Positions 1 to 8,329 of a stretch of DNA of 64,000 nucleotides are shown here, piece after piece; the first letter of the stretch is position 1, and each line of letters starts with the position of its first letter. The position numbers and the translations under genes are program-made. Below the pieces are notes generated by a model, which searched no databases, was not told the DNA's origin, and was given only the letters and a program-made list of their open reading frames with translations. Origin of the DNA: Rhodobacteraceae bacterium F11138 (GTDB lineage: Bacteria > Pseudomonadota > Alphaproteobacteria > Rhodobacterales > Rhodobacteraceae); assembly GCA_016521575.1 (NCBI GenBank), contig JAEKDP010000001.1:415894-479893 (forward strand), given 5' to 3'.

Positions 1-621
1 GGGGATCGCCGGCTGGCCCGGCTGACCTGGGATGGCGAAACCATCGCGCTGCGCGAACCGCCCCTGCAAGCGATGGGCGGGGCCAGTGTCGTGCCGCCGC
101 CCGCCGCCTTTCTGCAAGCCACACCCGATGGTGAAGCCGCGTTGCTGGCTGTTGTGCGTGACATCACACAGGGCGCTGCGTGGATTGCGGATCTGTTTTC
201 CGGCTGCGGAACCTTCGCGCTGCCTTTGGCGCAGGGTGCGCGGGTTCATGCCGTGGAAGGTGACGCAGACATGATCGCAGCATTGGACCGGGGATGGCGG
301 CATGCCCGGGGCTTGAAGCAGGTGACGACAGAAACCCGCGATCTGTTTCGCCGCCCGCTGATGCCGGATGAACTGTCCCGGTTCGACGCGGTCGTGCTGG
401 ATCCGCCGCGCGCGGGGGCCGAGGCACAGGTGGCGCAGCTGGCACAGTCCGGCGTGCCCCGGATCGCATATGTGTCCTGCAATCCGGTCAGTTTCGCGCG
501 GGATGCGGCACGGCTGGTCGCTGCCGGGTATGTCCTGGGCCCTGTGCAGGTGGTGGATCAGTTTCGCTGGTCTTCGCATATCGAGCTGGCGGCGTCGTTT
601 GTCAGACCGGATCAACGTTGA
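1..621 (+). CDS. class I RNA (uracil-5-)-methyltransferase, TrmA/RumA family, 5' truncated
   Basis: The reading frame is open from the first base of the window, so the N-terminal part (TRAM or iron-sulfur region in this family) lies outside. About 206 C-terminal residues remain. The SAM-binding motif DLFSGCGTFALPLA, the motif IV DPPRAGAEAQ and the catalytic-cysteine segment YVSCNPVSFARDA are all visible and in the usual order. These define the m5U methyltransferases of 23S rRNA or tRNA, in which SCNP carries the nucleophilic Cys. Whether it is RlmD/RlmC-like or TrmA-like cannot be decided without the N-terminus. It ends about 90 bp before the next plus-strand gene. Confidence 0.88.
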   Translation, partial: GDRRLARLTWDGETIALREPPLQAMGGASVVPPPAAFLQATPDGEAALLAVVRDITQGAAWIADLFSGCGTFALPLAQGARVHAVEGDADMIAALDRGWRHARGLKQVTTETRDLFRRPLMPDELSRFDAVVLDPPRAGAEAQVAQLAQSGVPRIAYVSCNPVSFARDAARLVAAGYVLGPVQVVDQFRWSSHIELAASFVRPDQR

Positions 622-709
622 ATTTGCGCCCGGTCGCAAAAAGTGATTTCATTTATTAACCATCCTTGGGTATCTCGGAACCGAGGCACATAAAAAACGA
701 GAGCGGCAG

Positions 710-1210
710 ATGAAACGGCGTGTATTCGGACTGGGGGCGATGGCGGCTTTGGCCACGACCGGGTGTAGCACCAGTTCCAAATTCAAGACCTATAACGGGC
801 CAGAAGTCACATCGATTGTGGTCAATAAAGGCGCGCGGCGGATGTATCTGCTGCACGATGAAAAAATCCTGCGGGATTACAAATTCGATCTGGGATTCGC
901 CCCGGTCGGGCACAAGCAGTTTCGCGGCGATGGCAAGACGCCGGAAGGCACATATCTGGTGGATCGGCACAATCCGCGCAGCGCCTATCACCTGTCGGTG
1001 GGCATTTCCTATCCCAACGCGCGCGATCTGGCTTTTGCCAGATCCATGGGCAAGGAAGCTGGCGGCGATATCTTCATTCACGGCCAGCCCAACAATTCCA
1101 AGGCCAAGGGCCGGGATTGGACCGCCGGCTGTATCGCCGTCAGAAATCACGAGATCGAAGAGATCTACGCCATGGTGAACCGGGGCACGCTGATCACGCT
1201 GCGGGCCTGA
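710..1210 (+). CDS. L,D-transpeptidase (YkuD) family lipoprotein
   Basis: This 166-residue protein begins with a lipoprotein signal (lipobox around ATTGC, Cys19). A YkuD catalytic domain follows, with His124 in the FIHGQ segment and the nucleophile Cys141 in TAGCIAV. The family makes 3-3 peptidoglycan cross-links or attaches proteins to peptidoglycan in the periplasm. The domain is short and complete, and I see no LysM or other binding module. The start has a purine-rich GAGAGCGGCAG stretch just upstream. It is convergent with the CAP-domain gene, only four bases apart. A second family member lies 0.7 kb downstream. Confidence 0.88.
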   Translation: MKRRVFGLGAMAALATTGCSTSSKFKTYNGPEVTSIVVNKGARRMYLLHDEKILRDYKFDLGFAPVGHKQFRGDGKTPEGTYLVDRHNPRSAYHLSVGISYPNARDLAFARSMGKEAGGDIFIHGQPNNSKAKGRDWTAGCIAVRNHEIEEIYAMVNRGTLITLRA

Positions 1211-1214
1211 GCGG

Positions 1215-1724
1215 TCAGTTTCCCGTCACCATGGTCCACCAGATCTTGCCGGATCTTTCCTGATACCAGGAAAATCCCATATTGATGGCCTTGGGGTTCA
1301 TGATGACCTGTCGGGTGCCCGGAGAATCCATCCAGGCCGCCAGGGTTTCAAGTTCGGTTTCGTAGGTTTCCGAGATGTTTTCGCCCAGCATCTTGCCAGG
1401 ATAGCCCGCGCGCTGGACCCGGTCGATCGGGGATGACCCGTCCGAGCCGAAATGCCAGGGGCGCTGTTGCACGGACATATCGCGCGAATGGGTGGCGGCG
1501 GCGGCGGTCAGCTGCGCGTTCAGCTGCACCGGTGCCGCACCGGCTGCGGTGCGCAGGGCGTTGACGGAATCCAGAAAGCGATACTGAATCTTGGATTCGT
1601 CGCTTGCCCTGATCTTGTAGGCCTTCGGAAGCGGTCGGCCATCGGCGCCGATTGTTGTTCCCTGTTCGGCGCACCCGGCGAGAACCAGAAGACCGATCAA
1701 CAGGAATGAAAGAACGCGTGCCAT
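1215..1724 (-). CDS. CAP/SCP-domain lipoprotein
   Basis: This 169-residue protein has an N-terminal hydrophobic signal ending in the lipobox VLAGC, so it is probably a lipid-anchored periplasmic protein. The rest resembles the bacterial CAP (cysteine-rich secretory protein, SCP/PR1) domain: the segments LNAQLTAAAATHSRDM, HFGSDG and GENI fit the conserved His/Glu cavity elements. The biochemical role of bacterial CAP proteins is mostly unknown. Its position between two L,D-transpeptidases hints at an envelope role, which is inference. The 170-bp gap to the next gene is a divergent promoter region in which I see no clear motif. Confidence 0.8.
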   Translation of the reverse strand: MARVLSFLLIGLLVLAGCAEQGTTIGADGRPLPKAYKIRASDESKIQYRFLDSVNALRTAAGAAPVQLNAQLTAAAATHSRDMSVQQRPWHFGSDGSSPIDRVQRAGYPGKMLGENISETYETELETLAAWMDSPGTRQVIMNPKAINMGFSWYQERSGKIWWTMVTGN

Positions 1725-1893
1725 GCTTCACCTTGAGAACTTTGTATCACCGCAGCAAATACCCCGAGACGGCCCCGGGCGCAAATGGGCAAATGTGGCA
1801 ACTCTTGCAGTGTTGCCGGTTTGATTTGCGACTGCGACATTCCGGCAATAATATACCAGCCAAACGCAAACCGCACCGACAGAGGACACAGAC

Positions 1894-2496
1894 ATGGCAT
1901 CCAAGCATTTCATGAACCCGACCCGTCGTTCGTTCCTGGCGGCCGGCGCGGCCTTTGTCGGAGCGCCGGCGCTGGCGCAGGACGTAGAGGAATACGACCC
2001 CCTGCGCCCGCCCCCTGAACCGGAACCCCCTGTTCGCAATAACATTTCCAGCTTTCGCGGTCTGGACTGGCAGCCCTATTTCAGTTCGCTGACCAACGGC
2101 GCGATCCTGGTCGATACCACGTCGCGGGCGTTGCATTACTGGGGGCCGGACCACAGCACCTACAAGCTGTATCCTTCAAGCGTGCCCTTGACCGAGGAAA
2201 TGACCCGGCGGGGCCGCACCAGTGTGATTCGCAAGGTCGAAGGCCCAAGCTGGAGCCCGACTCCGTCGATGCGCAAGCGCAATCCGGAATGGCCGTCCTA
2301 CGTCCCGCCCGGTCCGGACAACCCGCTTGGCACCCACGCCCTGTATCTGAGCTGGAAATACTATCGTATTCATGGCACCCATGACACACGCAAGATCGGG
2401 CGGCAGTCATCCAACGGATGTATCGGCCTGTACAACGAGCACATCGCCGAGCTTTTCGCGATGACCAAGGTCGGCACACAAGTGTTGCTAATTTGA
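1894..2496 (+). CDS. L,D-transpeptidase (YkuD/ErfK family), Tat or Sec exported
   Basis: The 200-residue product begins with a twin-arginine-like signal (TRRSFLAAGAAFVGAPALAQ). A short proline-rich linker precedes a YkuD domain that ends in SSNGCIGLYNEH, with the nucleophilic Cys at about 176 and the partner His in RIHGTHD. It should act as a periplasmic peptidoglycan L,D-transpeptidase of the ErfK/YbiS type. An AGAGGA ribosome-binding site sits about 8 bases before the chosen ATG. A second in-frame ATG six codons later is possible. The short C-terminus leaves no room for a LysM domain. Confidence 0.88.
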   Translation: MASKHFMNPTRRSFLAAGAAFVGAPALAQDVEEYDPLRPPPEPEPPVRNNISSFRGLDWQPYFSSLTNGAILVDTTSRALHYWGPDHSTYKLYPSSVPLTEEMTRRGRTSVIRKVEGPSWSPTPSMRKRNPEWPSYVPPGPDNPLGTHALYLSWKYYRIHGTHDTRKIGRQSSNGCIGLYNEHIAELFAMTKVGTQVLLI

Positions 2497-2538
2497 CGAC
2501 ATCCGCGTGTTCCGGAGTTGACCCGGAGCAACAAGCAA

Positions 2539-2567
2539 TTGCAATCTCTGTGTATTGCTGGTTAGAA
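2539..2567 (+). promoter_or_regulatory. candidate sigma-70 promoter for the 60-residue protein gene
   Basis: TTGCAA (2539-2544) and TTAGAA (2562-2567) are separated by 17 bases and lie about 70 bases before the small gene at 2636. The fit to TTGACA/TATAAT is moderate. This is a visual call only. Confidence 0.35.
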
Positions 2568-2635
2568 AAAACTCACGAGGTAAGTCTTGGTGCGTGGTTC
2601 CGTATGTATGGGCCGCGCGAACTCTGGAGGTTAAC

Positions 2636-2818
2636 ATGAAGAAACTCGTTCTCGCCGCTGCACTGGCTGCTGCTGCTTCGTCCGCTACCGCTGGCAACCT
2701 GGCCGAGCCGGTTGTTGAAGCACCGGTCATCGTTGAAGAAACCACAAGCTCGTCGAGCGGCATCTGGCTGCCGCTGATCCTGCTGGTTCTGGTTGGTGCC
2801 GCTGTCGCTTCCAGCTAA
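2636..2818 (+). CDS. small exported protein with C-terminal membrane segment (unknown function)
   Basis: This 60-residue protein is preceded by a strong CTGGAGG ribosome-binding site at 2623-2630. It has a cleavable-looking signal (MKKLVLAAALAAAASSATA), then a short acidic/Ser-rich stretch (VIVEETTSSSS), then a C-terminal hydrophobic segment (WLPLILLVLVGAAVA). It has its own candidate promoter and a strong terminator, so it looks like a highly expressed monocistronic gene. I recall similar small proteins next to hemH in other Rhodobacteraceae but know no function. An in-frame upstream start would add a hydrophilic stretch with no ribosome-binding site, so it was rejected. Confidence 0.82.
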   Translation: MKKLVLAAALAAAASSATAGNLAEPVVEAPVIVEETTSSSSGIWLPLILLVLVGAAVASS

Positions 2819-2837
2819 GCTGGTCGATACAAGATCG

Positions 2838-2868
2838 AAAAAGGCGGTGGTTTTCCACCGCCTTTTTT
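2838..2868 (+). terminator. rho-independent terminator (bidirectional)
   Basis: A perfect 13-bp stem (2838-2850 with 2855-2867) has a TTTT loop. The arms are A-rich on the left and T-rich on the right. It sits 20 bases after the small-protein stop, and the A/T symmetry lets it serve the convergent hemH transcript as well. Confidence 0.88.
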
Positions 2869-2907
2869 GTTGTCCGATGGCCGGTCGTTTGGCCGGTTGG
2901 CCGGGGG

Positions 2908-3954
2908 TCAGACCGCCCAGCCCTGCAGATTCCGGTCAATGACATCGACCAGCGCCGCGATATGATCGTCATCGTCATTCAGGCAGGGAATATAGGTAAA
3001 GGACTGCCCGCCCGCCTGAACAAAGCTGTCCTTGATCTCTTCGTTGATTTCTTCCAGCGTTTCGATGCAATCGGCCGAAAAGGCCGGCGCGCAGACGGCG
3101 ATGTTGGTTTTGCCCTGCTGTGCAAGCCGCGCGACCTCTTCCACCGTATAGGGCTGCAACCATTCTTCGGGTCCGAACTGGGACTGAAAGGTTGTGGTGA
3201 TCCGGGTATCGTCCCAACCCAGACGCTCTTGCAGCAGTCGCGTGGTTTTCTGACACTGGCAATGATAGGGGTCGCCTTCGGTCAGATACCGGATCGGCAA
3301 GCCGTGATAGGAACAGACCAGGATATCGGGGCGGCTGGGCAATTCGGCATAGCGCCGTTCGATTGATCGCGCCAGGGCTTCGATATAGGCTGGCTGATCG
3401 AAATACGGCGGTACGGTCCGGGATGCGGGCTGCCATTTTTCATCCATCAAGGCCCGGAAAAACGCATCGTTCGCCGTGGCGGTGGTTGCCCCCGCGTATT
3501 GCGGATAAAGCGGAAAGAACAGGATCTTGCGGCATCCTGCTTTGATCAGCGCCCGGACCTTGGATTTGGTGGACGGATTGCCATAGCGCATGCAGTAGTC
3601 GACCATGACCCGGTCACCGTACCGTTCTTGCAGGCTGTCGGTTATCTTGGCGCTTTGCTGTTTGGTGATCGTCATCAGCGGGCTTTCCCCCGCTTCGTGA
3701 TTCCAGATCGATTTATAGGCGGCACCGCTGGAAAAGGGCCGTTTGCTCAGGATGACCAGCTGCAGCAAGGGCTGCCATTTCCACGACGGGTAATCGATCA
3801 CCCGCTTGTCAGACAGGAATTCGCTGAGATATCGCCGCATTGACCAATAGTCATAGTTGTCCGGCGTTCCCAGGTTCGCCAGCAGTACGCCGGTTTTTTC
3901 ACCGGGCAGGGCCGGATGATCTGCGGGAGCATGGCGTGGTTGATTGGCTTGCAT
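2908..3954 (-). CDS. hemH: ferrochelatase
   Basis: Ferrochelatase inserts Fe2+ into protoporphyrin IX, the last step of protoheme synthesis. The 348-residue protein is the usual length. It shows the N-terminal GVLLANLGTPDN motif, the active-site His segment SYHGLP and the conserved Glu segment FSADCIETLEEI. There is no C-terminal iron-sulfur cysteine cluster and no membrane anchor, so it should be soluble or peripheral. It is convergent with the small-protein gene across a shared terminator, and about 55 bases upstream of it on the minus strand is the end of the methyltransferase gene. Confidence 0.97.
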   Translation of the reverse strand: MQANQPRHAPADHPALPGEKTGVLLANLGTPDNYDYWSMRRYLSEFLSDKRVIDYPSWKWQPLLQLVILSKRPFSSGAAYKSIWNHEAGESPLMTITKQQSAKITDSLQERYGDRVMVDYCMRYGNPSTKSKVRALIKAGCRKILFFPLYPQYAGATTATANDAFFRALMDEKWQPASRTVPPYFDQPAYIEALARSIERRYAELPSRPDILVCSYHGLPIRYLTEGDPYHCQCQKTTRLLQERLGWDDTRITTTFQSQFGPEEWLQPYTVEEVARLAQQGKTNIAVCAPAFSADCIETLEEINEEIKDSFVQAGGQSFTYIPCLNDDDDHIAALVDVIDRNLQGWAV

Positions 3955-4008
3955 TCGGAGTTCCTGATCTAGCTGACAGAACTGCAGATAGAGGCTTTGG
4001 CCACAAGG

Positions 4009-4827
4009 TCAATCCGGCAGCTTTGTTTCGGTTGTCCGCAACGCATCCGCCAGCCGTTCCCGGGCTGAACCGGGGCGCAGCGGTTTGGGTTGGGTTTCAT
4101 CCGGGGACCAACCGGTCAGGCAGATCAGTTCGAACGTGGCTGGCAGCAGGCCGTCTTTGGTGCCGAACTGATCCCGGTAAAGCGTTTGGGCTGTCTGGAA
4201 CACCTGACGGCGCGTCGGATGGCGCAGCCTGTCGGACAGGGCGTTGGTCTCGCCCATGTGGCGCAGGTCGTGCATCAGGTGGGTCAGATCACGGTAATGG
4301 GCCACGCTGGTGGTGTTGTCCGCCACGGGCAGGGCCAGACCCGCCCGTTGCAGCAGCGCGCCGCTTTCACGGATTTCGGCCATCGGGGCGACACGCGGCG
4401 AAAGACCCCCGGTGACGCGGCTTTCGGCCTGGGCTAGGGCGGCGCGCAACTGATACAGGGTCTGCCCGCCCAGAAACAGCGCCAGAAACAGCCCGTCCGG
4501 CCTGAGCGCGCGCCGGCACTGGATAATCTGGCCGATCGGATCGTTGGCCCAATGCAGACCCATGGCGTGGATGACCAGATCATGCGCGCCGACCTTCAGG
4601 TCCAGCGTTTCGCCATCGGCAATCAGATGGGCCTTGGGCAAGGCTGCGGCCCATAGATCGGGGAATCCGGTCACCACGGCGGCGGATGTAAACGATCTTT
4701 TAACCATGGACAGGCGATCCTGCACCTCGTCGATGGCCAGATGTTGCAGGAACAGGTCGTCGCCGCGCGCCCGCAACCGATGTTGCATCAGGGCGGGGCG
4801 GTCGAATATCCGGGGTGCGTGGTTCAT
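4009..4827 (-). CDS. NDUFAF5-like methyltransferase-fold protein (BioC-related)
   Basis: This 272-residue protein matches the bacterial relatives of NDUFAF5, the complex I assembly factor that hydroxylates an arginine of NDUFS7. Recognisable segments are HDLVIHAMGLHWANDP, LFLGGQTLYQLR, SPRVAPMAEIRE and LMHDLRHMGE. The stretch where a SAM-dependent methyltransferase should show its glycine-rich motif I reads FTSAAVVTGFPDLW and lacks the usual GxGxG. Cofactor binding may therefore be altered, and methyltransferase activity should not be assumed. It is divergent from comF with only about 17 bases between starts. Confidence 0.78.
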   Translation of the reverse strand: MNHAPRIFDRPALMQHRLRARGDDLFLQHLAIDEVQDRLSMVKRSFTSAAVVTGFPDLWAAALPKAHLIADGETLDLKVGAHDLVIHAMGLHWANDPIGQIIQCRRALRPDGLFLALFLGGQTLYQLRAALAQAESRVTGGLSPRVAPMAEIRESGALLQRAGLALPVADNTTSVAHYRDLTHLMHDLRHMGETNALSDRLRHPTRRQVFQTAQTLYRDQFGTKDGLLPATFELICLTGWSPDETQPKPLRPGSARERLADALRTTETKLPD

Positions 4828-4844
4828 GGCTGCTATCTAGGGAA

Positions 4845-5573
4845 ATGCTGGCAAGGTTTCAAACCGCAGTTTCGCTGTTGTACCCGCCGCGCTGTCTGGG
4901 CTGCGGTGCGCTGGTCGACAGTGATTTCGGCCTGTGCGGCAGTTGCTGGCGCGACACGCCCTTTATCGGCGGCACCGTTTGCGAAAGCTGCGGTACGCCG
5001 GTGCAGGGTGCCGCCGACGGATTTCGGATCGAATGCGATGATTGCATGAAAGTTACCCGTCCCTGGTCCGATGGCCGCGCGGCGCTGTTGTACAAGGATC
5101 GCGCCCGCCGCATGGTTTTGGCGCTCAAACATGGGGATCGGCCGGAAATCGCGCGTCCGGCGGCATTGTGGATGGCGCGTGTTGCGCGGCCGATGTTGCG
5201 CGACACCATGCTGATTGCTCCGGTTCCGCTGCATTGGACCCGGCTGTTGAAACGTCGTTACAATCAGTCCGCCGTGCTGGCGCGGGCCCTGTCGCACGAA
5301 ACCGGCCTGGCACATTGTCCCGATCTGCTGGTGCGGACCCGTAAGACTGCGATGCTGGATGGGCGCACGGCGAAACAGCGGTTTGAAGAATTGTCGGGCG
5401 CTATTTCGGTCCACCCGAAACGGCGGCACCGATTGGCGGCGCGGCGGGTTCTGCTGGTGGATGATGTGATGACCACGGGTGCGACGCTTGGCGTCTGTGC
5501 GCAGGCCTGTCTGGATGCCGGTGCTGCTGACGTTTGCGTGCTGACACTGGCGCGTGTTGCAAAGGATCCCTAA
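4845..5573 (+). CDS. ComF-family double zinc ribbon / phosphoribosyltransferase protein
   Basis: The 242-residue product has an N-terminal double zinc ribbon (CLGCG, CGSC, CESCG, CDDC) followed by a type I phosphoribosyltransferase fold with the PRPP-binding loop VLLVDDVMTTGATL. ComF proteins take part in DNA uptake or DNA metabolism; their exact role is unresolved. I chose the ATG at 4845 (MLARFQ) because it lies just before the conserved LYPPRC segment. An ATG at 4815 would overlap the divergent gene. The ribosome-binding site is weak and close, so the start is uncertain. Confidence 0.88.
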   Translation: MLARFQTAVSLLYPPRCLGCGALVDSDFGLCGSCWRDTPFIGGTVCESCGTPVQGAADGFRIECDDCMKVTRPWSDGRAALLYKDRARRMVLALKHGDRPEIARPAALWMARVARPMLRDTMLIAPVPLHWTRLLKRRYNQSAVLARALSHETGLAHCPDLLVRTRKTAMLDGRTAKQRFEELSGAISVHPKRRHRLAARRVLLVDDVMTTGATLGVCAQACLDAGAADVCVLTLARVAKDP

Positions 5574-5611
5574 ATCTCCGACAAACACCACACAACGGAA
5601 GGGATCCGGAC

Positions 5612-5869
5612 ATGCAATCTGTTGAAATCTACACCTCACCGCTTTGTGGCTATTGCCATGCCGCCAAACGATTGCTGAACCAGAAGGGCATCGACTTTTC
5701 CGAGGTTGACGTTCTGGCCCAGCCAGACCGCAAGCCCGAGATGATTCAGCGCGCGAACGGCGGGCGCACCGTGCCGCAGATCTTTGTGGGCGATATTCAT
5801 GTCGGCGGTTGCGACGATCTTTTTGCGCTGGAACGGGCGGGCAAGCTGGACGCCCTGCTGGCGGCATGA
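5612..5869 (+). CDS. grxC: glutaredoxin 3
   Basis: This 85-residue dithiol glutaredoxin carries the redox motif CGYC (Cys12, Cys15), the cis-proline segment GGRTVPQIFVG and the GG motif in HVGGCDD, which binds glutathione. It reduces protein disulfides using glutathione in the cytoplasm. Length is typical of GrxC. Its stop overlaps the start of the nitrilase-family gene by four bases (ATGA), so the two are translationally coupled. That fits a role for the neighbour in glutathione metabolism. Confidence 0.95.
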   Translation: MQSVEIYTSPLCGYCHAAKRLLNQKGIDFSEVDVLAQPDRKPEMIQRANGGRTVPQIFVGDIHVGGCDDLFALERAGKLDALLAA

Positions 5870-6717
5870 CCCGGACGGCGCTGCTGCAACTGACGTCTGG
5901 CGATGATCCGGCGGAAAACCTGCCGATGGTTCAATCCATGGTGGCCGATGCGGCGGCGCAGGGTGCCGAATTCGTGCTGACGCCCGAGGTCACCAATTGC
6001 GTGTCCACCAGCCGGACCCATCAGAACCGCATGTTGACGCTGGAAGGGGATGACGCGACCCTGGCCGCGCTGCGCGCGCAAGCGCGGGACCTGGGGGTGT
6101 GGCTGTTGATCGGATCACTGGGGCTTAAGACCGGGGATGCGGACGGGCGGTTTGCGAACCGTTCGTTTCTGATCGCGCCGGATGGATCGGTGCGGGCGCG
6201 CTATGAAAAGATCCACATGTTCGACGTCCAGGTCACACCCGAAGAAACTTATCGCGAATCAGACGGATACCGACCGGGAGATCGGGCGGTTGTTGCCGAT
6301 ACACCGTTTGGCGCGGTTGGATTGACCATCTGTTATGACGTGCGTTTTCCGTATCTGCACCGGGCCCTGGCCCAGGCCGGAGCGCGAATCCTGACGGTTC
6401 CGGCGGCATTTTCCCATGTGACCGGCGCGGCGCACTGGCACGCACTGTTGCGGGCAAGGGCGATCGAAACGGGTTGTTTCGTTCTGGCGCCGGCGCAATG
6501 CGGACAGCACGTCGCCACGCGCGGTCAGCAACGCCGGACCTATGGCCACAGCCTGGCCGTGTCACCCTGGGGCGAGGTATTGCTGGACGCAGGCGAAGCG
6601 CCCGGCGTCTATCTGTTCGACATGGATGCGCAGGCCATTGACGCGGCCCGGCGCAAGGTTCCGTCGCTGCAGCATACACGCCCGTTCACGCCCCCCGAGC
6701 CGGTCGCACGCGGATGA
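5866..6717 (+). CDS. carbon-nitrogen hydrolase (NIT1/deaminated-glutathione amidase type)
   Basis: This 283-residue nitrilase-superfamily protein has the Glu-Lys-Cys triad visible in VLTPEVTN (Glu), RYEKIHMFDV (Lys) and LTICYDVRFP (Cys). The KIHMFDV and DVRFPxLHR wording resembles the Nit1/NitFhit subgroup, which repairs deaminated glutathione. Coupling to grxC by an ATGA overlap supports a glutathione link. It is also coupled downstream to the MarR gene by another ATGA. Substrate assignment is inference. Confidence 0.85.
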   Translation: MTRTALLQLTSGDDPAENLPMVQSMVADAAAQGAEFVLTPEVTNCVSTSRTHQNRMLTLEGDDATLAALRAQARDLGVWLLIGSLGLKTGDADGRFANRSFLIAPDGSVRARYEKIHMFDVQVTPEETYRESDGYRPGDRAVVADTPFGAVGLTICYDVRFPYLHRALAQAGARILTVPAAFSHVTGAAHWHALLRARAIETGCFVLAPAQCGQHVATRGQQRRTYGHSLAVSPWGEVLLDAGEAPGVYLFDMDAQAIDAARRKVPSLQHTRPFTPPEPVARG

Positions 6718-7154
6718 GCGAGGACGTCAACGCCCTGGCCGTGACGCTGTTCAGCGAAATCCTGACGGCGGATCAGCTGTTGCGCAACCGGCTGTCCCGG
6801 GTGCTGCCCAAGGGGATGGAGATTTCGCATTTTTCGGTGCTCAACCATCTGGCTTTTGTGGGTCAGGAACGCACCCCGGCGCAGTTGGCCAGCGCCTTCC
6901 ACGTCACACGCGGCGCAATGACCAATACACTGAACAAACTGGAATGGGCGGGCTATGTGCACATCCGTCCGGATTGGGATGATGCGCGCCGCAAGATGGT
7001 GGCGATCAGCCCGGCCGGGCGGCAAGCCCGTGAACAGGCGATCTCGGCCCTGACGCCGATGATCAACCAGGTGGTCGGCGAACTGGGGTCCGACAAGGTC
7101 CGCACGGTTCTGCCGGTCCTGCGCGAATTGCGCACACAGCTGGAGTCCGGCTAA
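6714..7154 (+). CDS. MarR-family transcriptional regulator
   Basis: This 146-residue winged-helix regulator has the recognition-helix region TPAQLASAFHVTRGAMTNTLNKLE and a wing containing DARRKMVAIS, both typical of MarR proteins. It is the last gene of the grxC-nitrilase-marR unit and overlaps the preceding gene by four bases. Its stop overlaps the convergent argE stop by four bases. Its target and ligand are not visible from the sequence. Confidence 0.88.
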   Translation: MSEDVNALAVTLFSEILTADQLLRNRLSRVLPKGMEISHFSVLNHLAFVGQERTPAQLASAFHVTRGAMTNTLNKLEWAGYVHIRPDWDDARRKMVAISPAGRQAREQAISALTPMINQVVGELGSDKVRTVLPVLRELRTQLESG

Positions 7155-8329
7155 CCTTCACCGCCGGTCAGGGCTGTGGATTGCCCAAGGCGGGCCAGCA
7201 TGTCCAGACAGATGTCCAGCTGTTGCAGGCTGATGAATTCATCCGGCTTGTGTGCCTGCTCGATCGATCCCGGTCCGCAGACGGTCACGGCGATGCCCAG
7301 TTGCTGAAACAATCCGGCCTCGGTGCCAAAGGATACGACATCGGCACCGTTGGCCCCCAGCAGGCTGGCAACCAGGTCGCGCGCGGCGTTTTCCGGCATG
7401 ACCTCCAGACCAACCACTTCGCCGATCACCTCTGTGACGATATCGGTGTCGGGATGAATCGCCTTCATGCCGGGCAGCAGATCGCGCTGAACGATGCGTT
7501 CCAGTTCGGATTTGACAAAGGTTGCATCGCTTTCCTGAACCGGGCGCATTTCCCATTCGACCTCGGCCTTGCCGGCGATGACGTTATGGGCCACGCCTCC
7601 TGAAATCCGTCCCAGGTTGAGGGTGGACCACGGCGGCTCAAAGCGGCTATCGGCGGGGGCGCGCAGCATCAACGCGCCGCGCAGTTCCATCAAGGCCTGA
7701 ACATAGCGCACCGCGATTTCCGCCGCGTTGACACCTTTCTGGGGGGCCGATCCATGTCCCTCCAGCCCGGAAAACCGGACCGTGTATTCACAGCAGCCCT
7801 TGTGGCCCTCGATCACCCGCATGCTGGTCGGTTCGCCGATGATTGCCATCGCCGGCCGGATACCGCGCCGCCGCAGTTCCGGCGTCAGGGCGCGGGCCCC
7901 CAGGCAACCGACTTCTTCGTCATAGGTGAAACAGAAATGCATGGGGCGGCGCCAGGTTTTGACGGGATGATCCTGCGCCATGACCGTCGCCGCCGCGATA
8001 AAGCCTTTCATGTCGCAACTGCCCCGCCCGTACAGCCGGTCGTTGTCTTCGCGCAGAATGAACGGATCGCTGTGCCAGTCCTGATCCGCAACCGGGACCA
8101 CATCGCTGTGGCCTGACAGCAGCAGGCCGTCGGGTTCATCCGGGCCCAGCGTTGCAAACAGGTTGGCCTTGGTGCCGCCGGCATCCTGAAACAGATCCAC
8201 GCGCGCGCCGCAGTCTTCCAGCCGGGCCGCCAGGTCCGAGATCATCGCCAGGTTGCTGTCCGCCGACACTGTCGGATAGCCGATCAGGCGGGCCAACAGA
8301 TCCGCTGTATCCCGCAGCCGCGCGTTCAT
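7151..8329 (-). CDS. argE: acetylornithine deacetylase (ArgE/DapE family, M20)
   Basis: The 392-residue zinc amidohydrolase should convert N2-acetylornithine to ornithine and acetate. Metal and catalytic motifs are visible: SGHSDVVPV, GRGSCDMKGF, YDEEVGCLGA and GEPTSM. The start MNARLRD at 8329 is chosen because the longer frame adds a basic, non-conserved N-terminus. ArgE, DapE and related deacylases are hard to separate by eye, but the spacing fits ArgE best. Confidence 0.86.
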   Translation of the reverse strand: MNARLRDTADLLARLIGYPTVSADSNLAMISDLAARLEDCGARVDLFQDAGGTKANLFATLGPDEPDGLLLSGHSDVVPVADQDWHSDPFILREDNDRLYGRGSCDMKGFIAAATVMAQDHPVKTWRRPMHFCFTYDEEVGCLGARALTPELRRRGIRPAMAIIGEPTSMRVIEGHKGCCEYTVRFSGLEGHGSAPQKGVNAAEIAVRYVQALMELRGALMLRAPADSRFEPPWSTLNLGRISGGVAHNVIAGKAEVEWEMRPVQESDATFVKSELERIVQRDLLPGMKAIHPDTDIVTEVIGEVVGLEVMPENAARDLVASLLGANGADVVSFGTEAGLFQQLGIAVTVCGPGSIEQAHKPDEFISLQQLDICLDMLARLGQSTALTGGEG

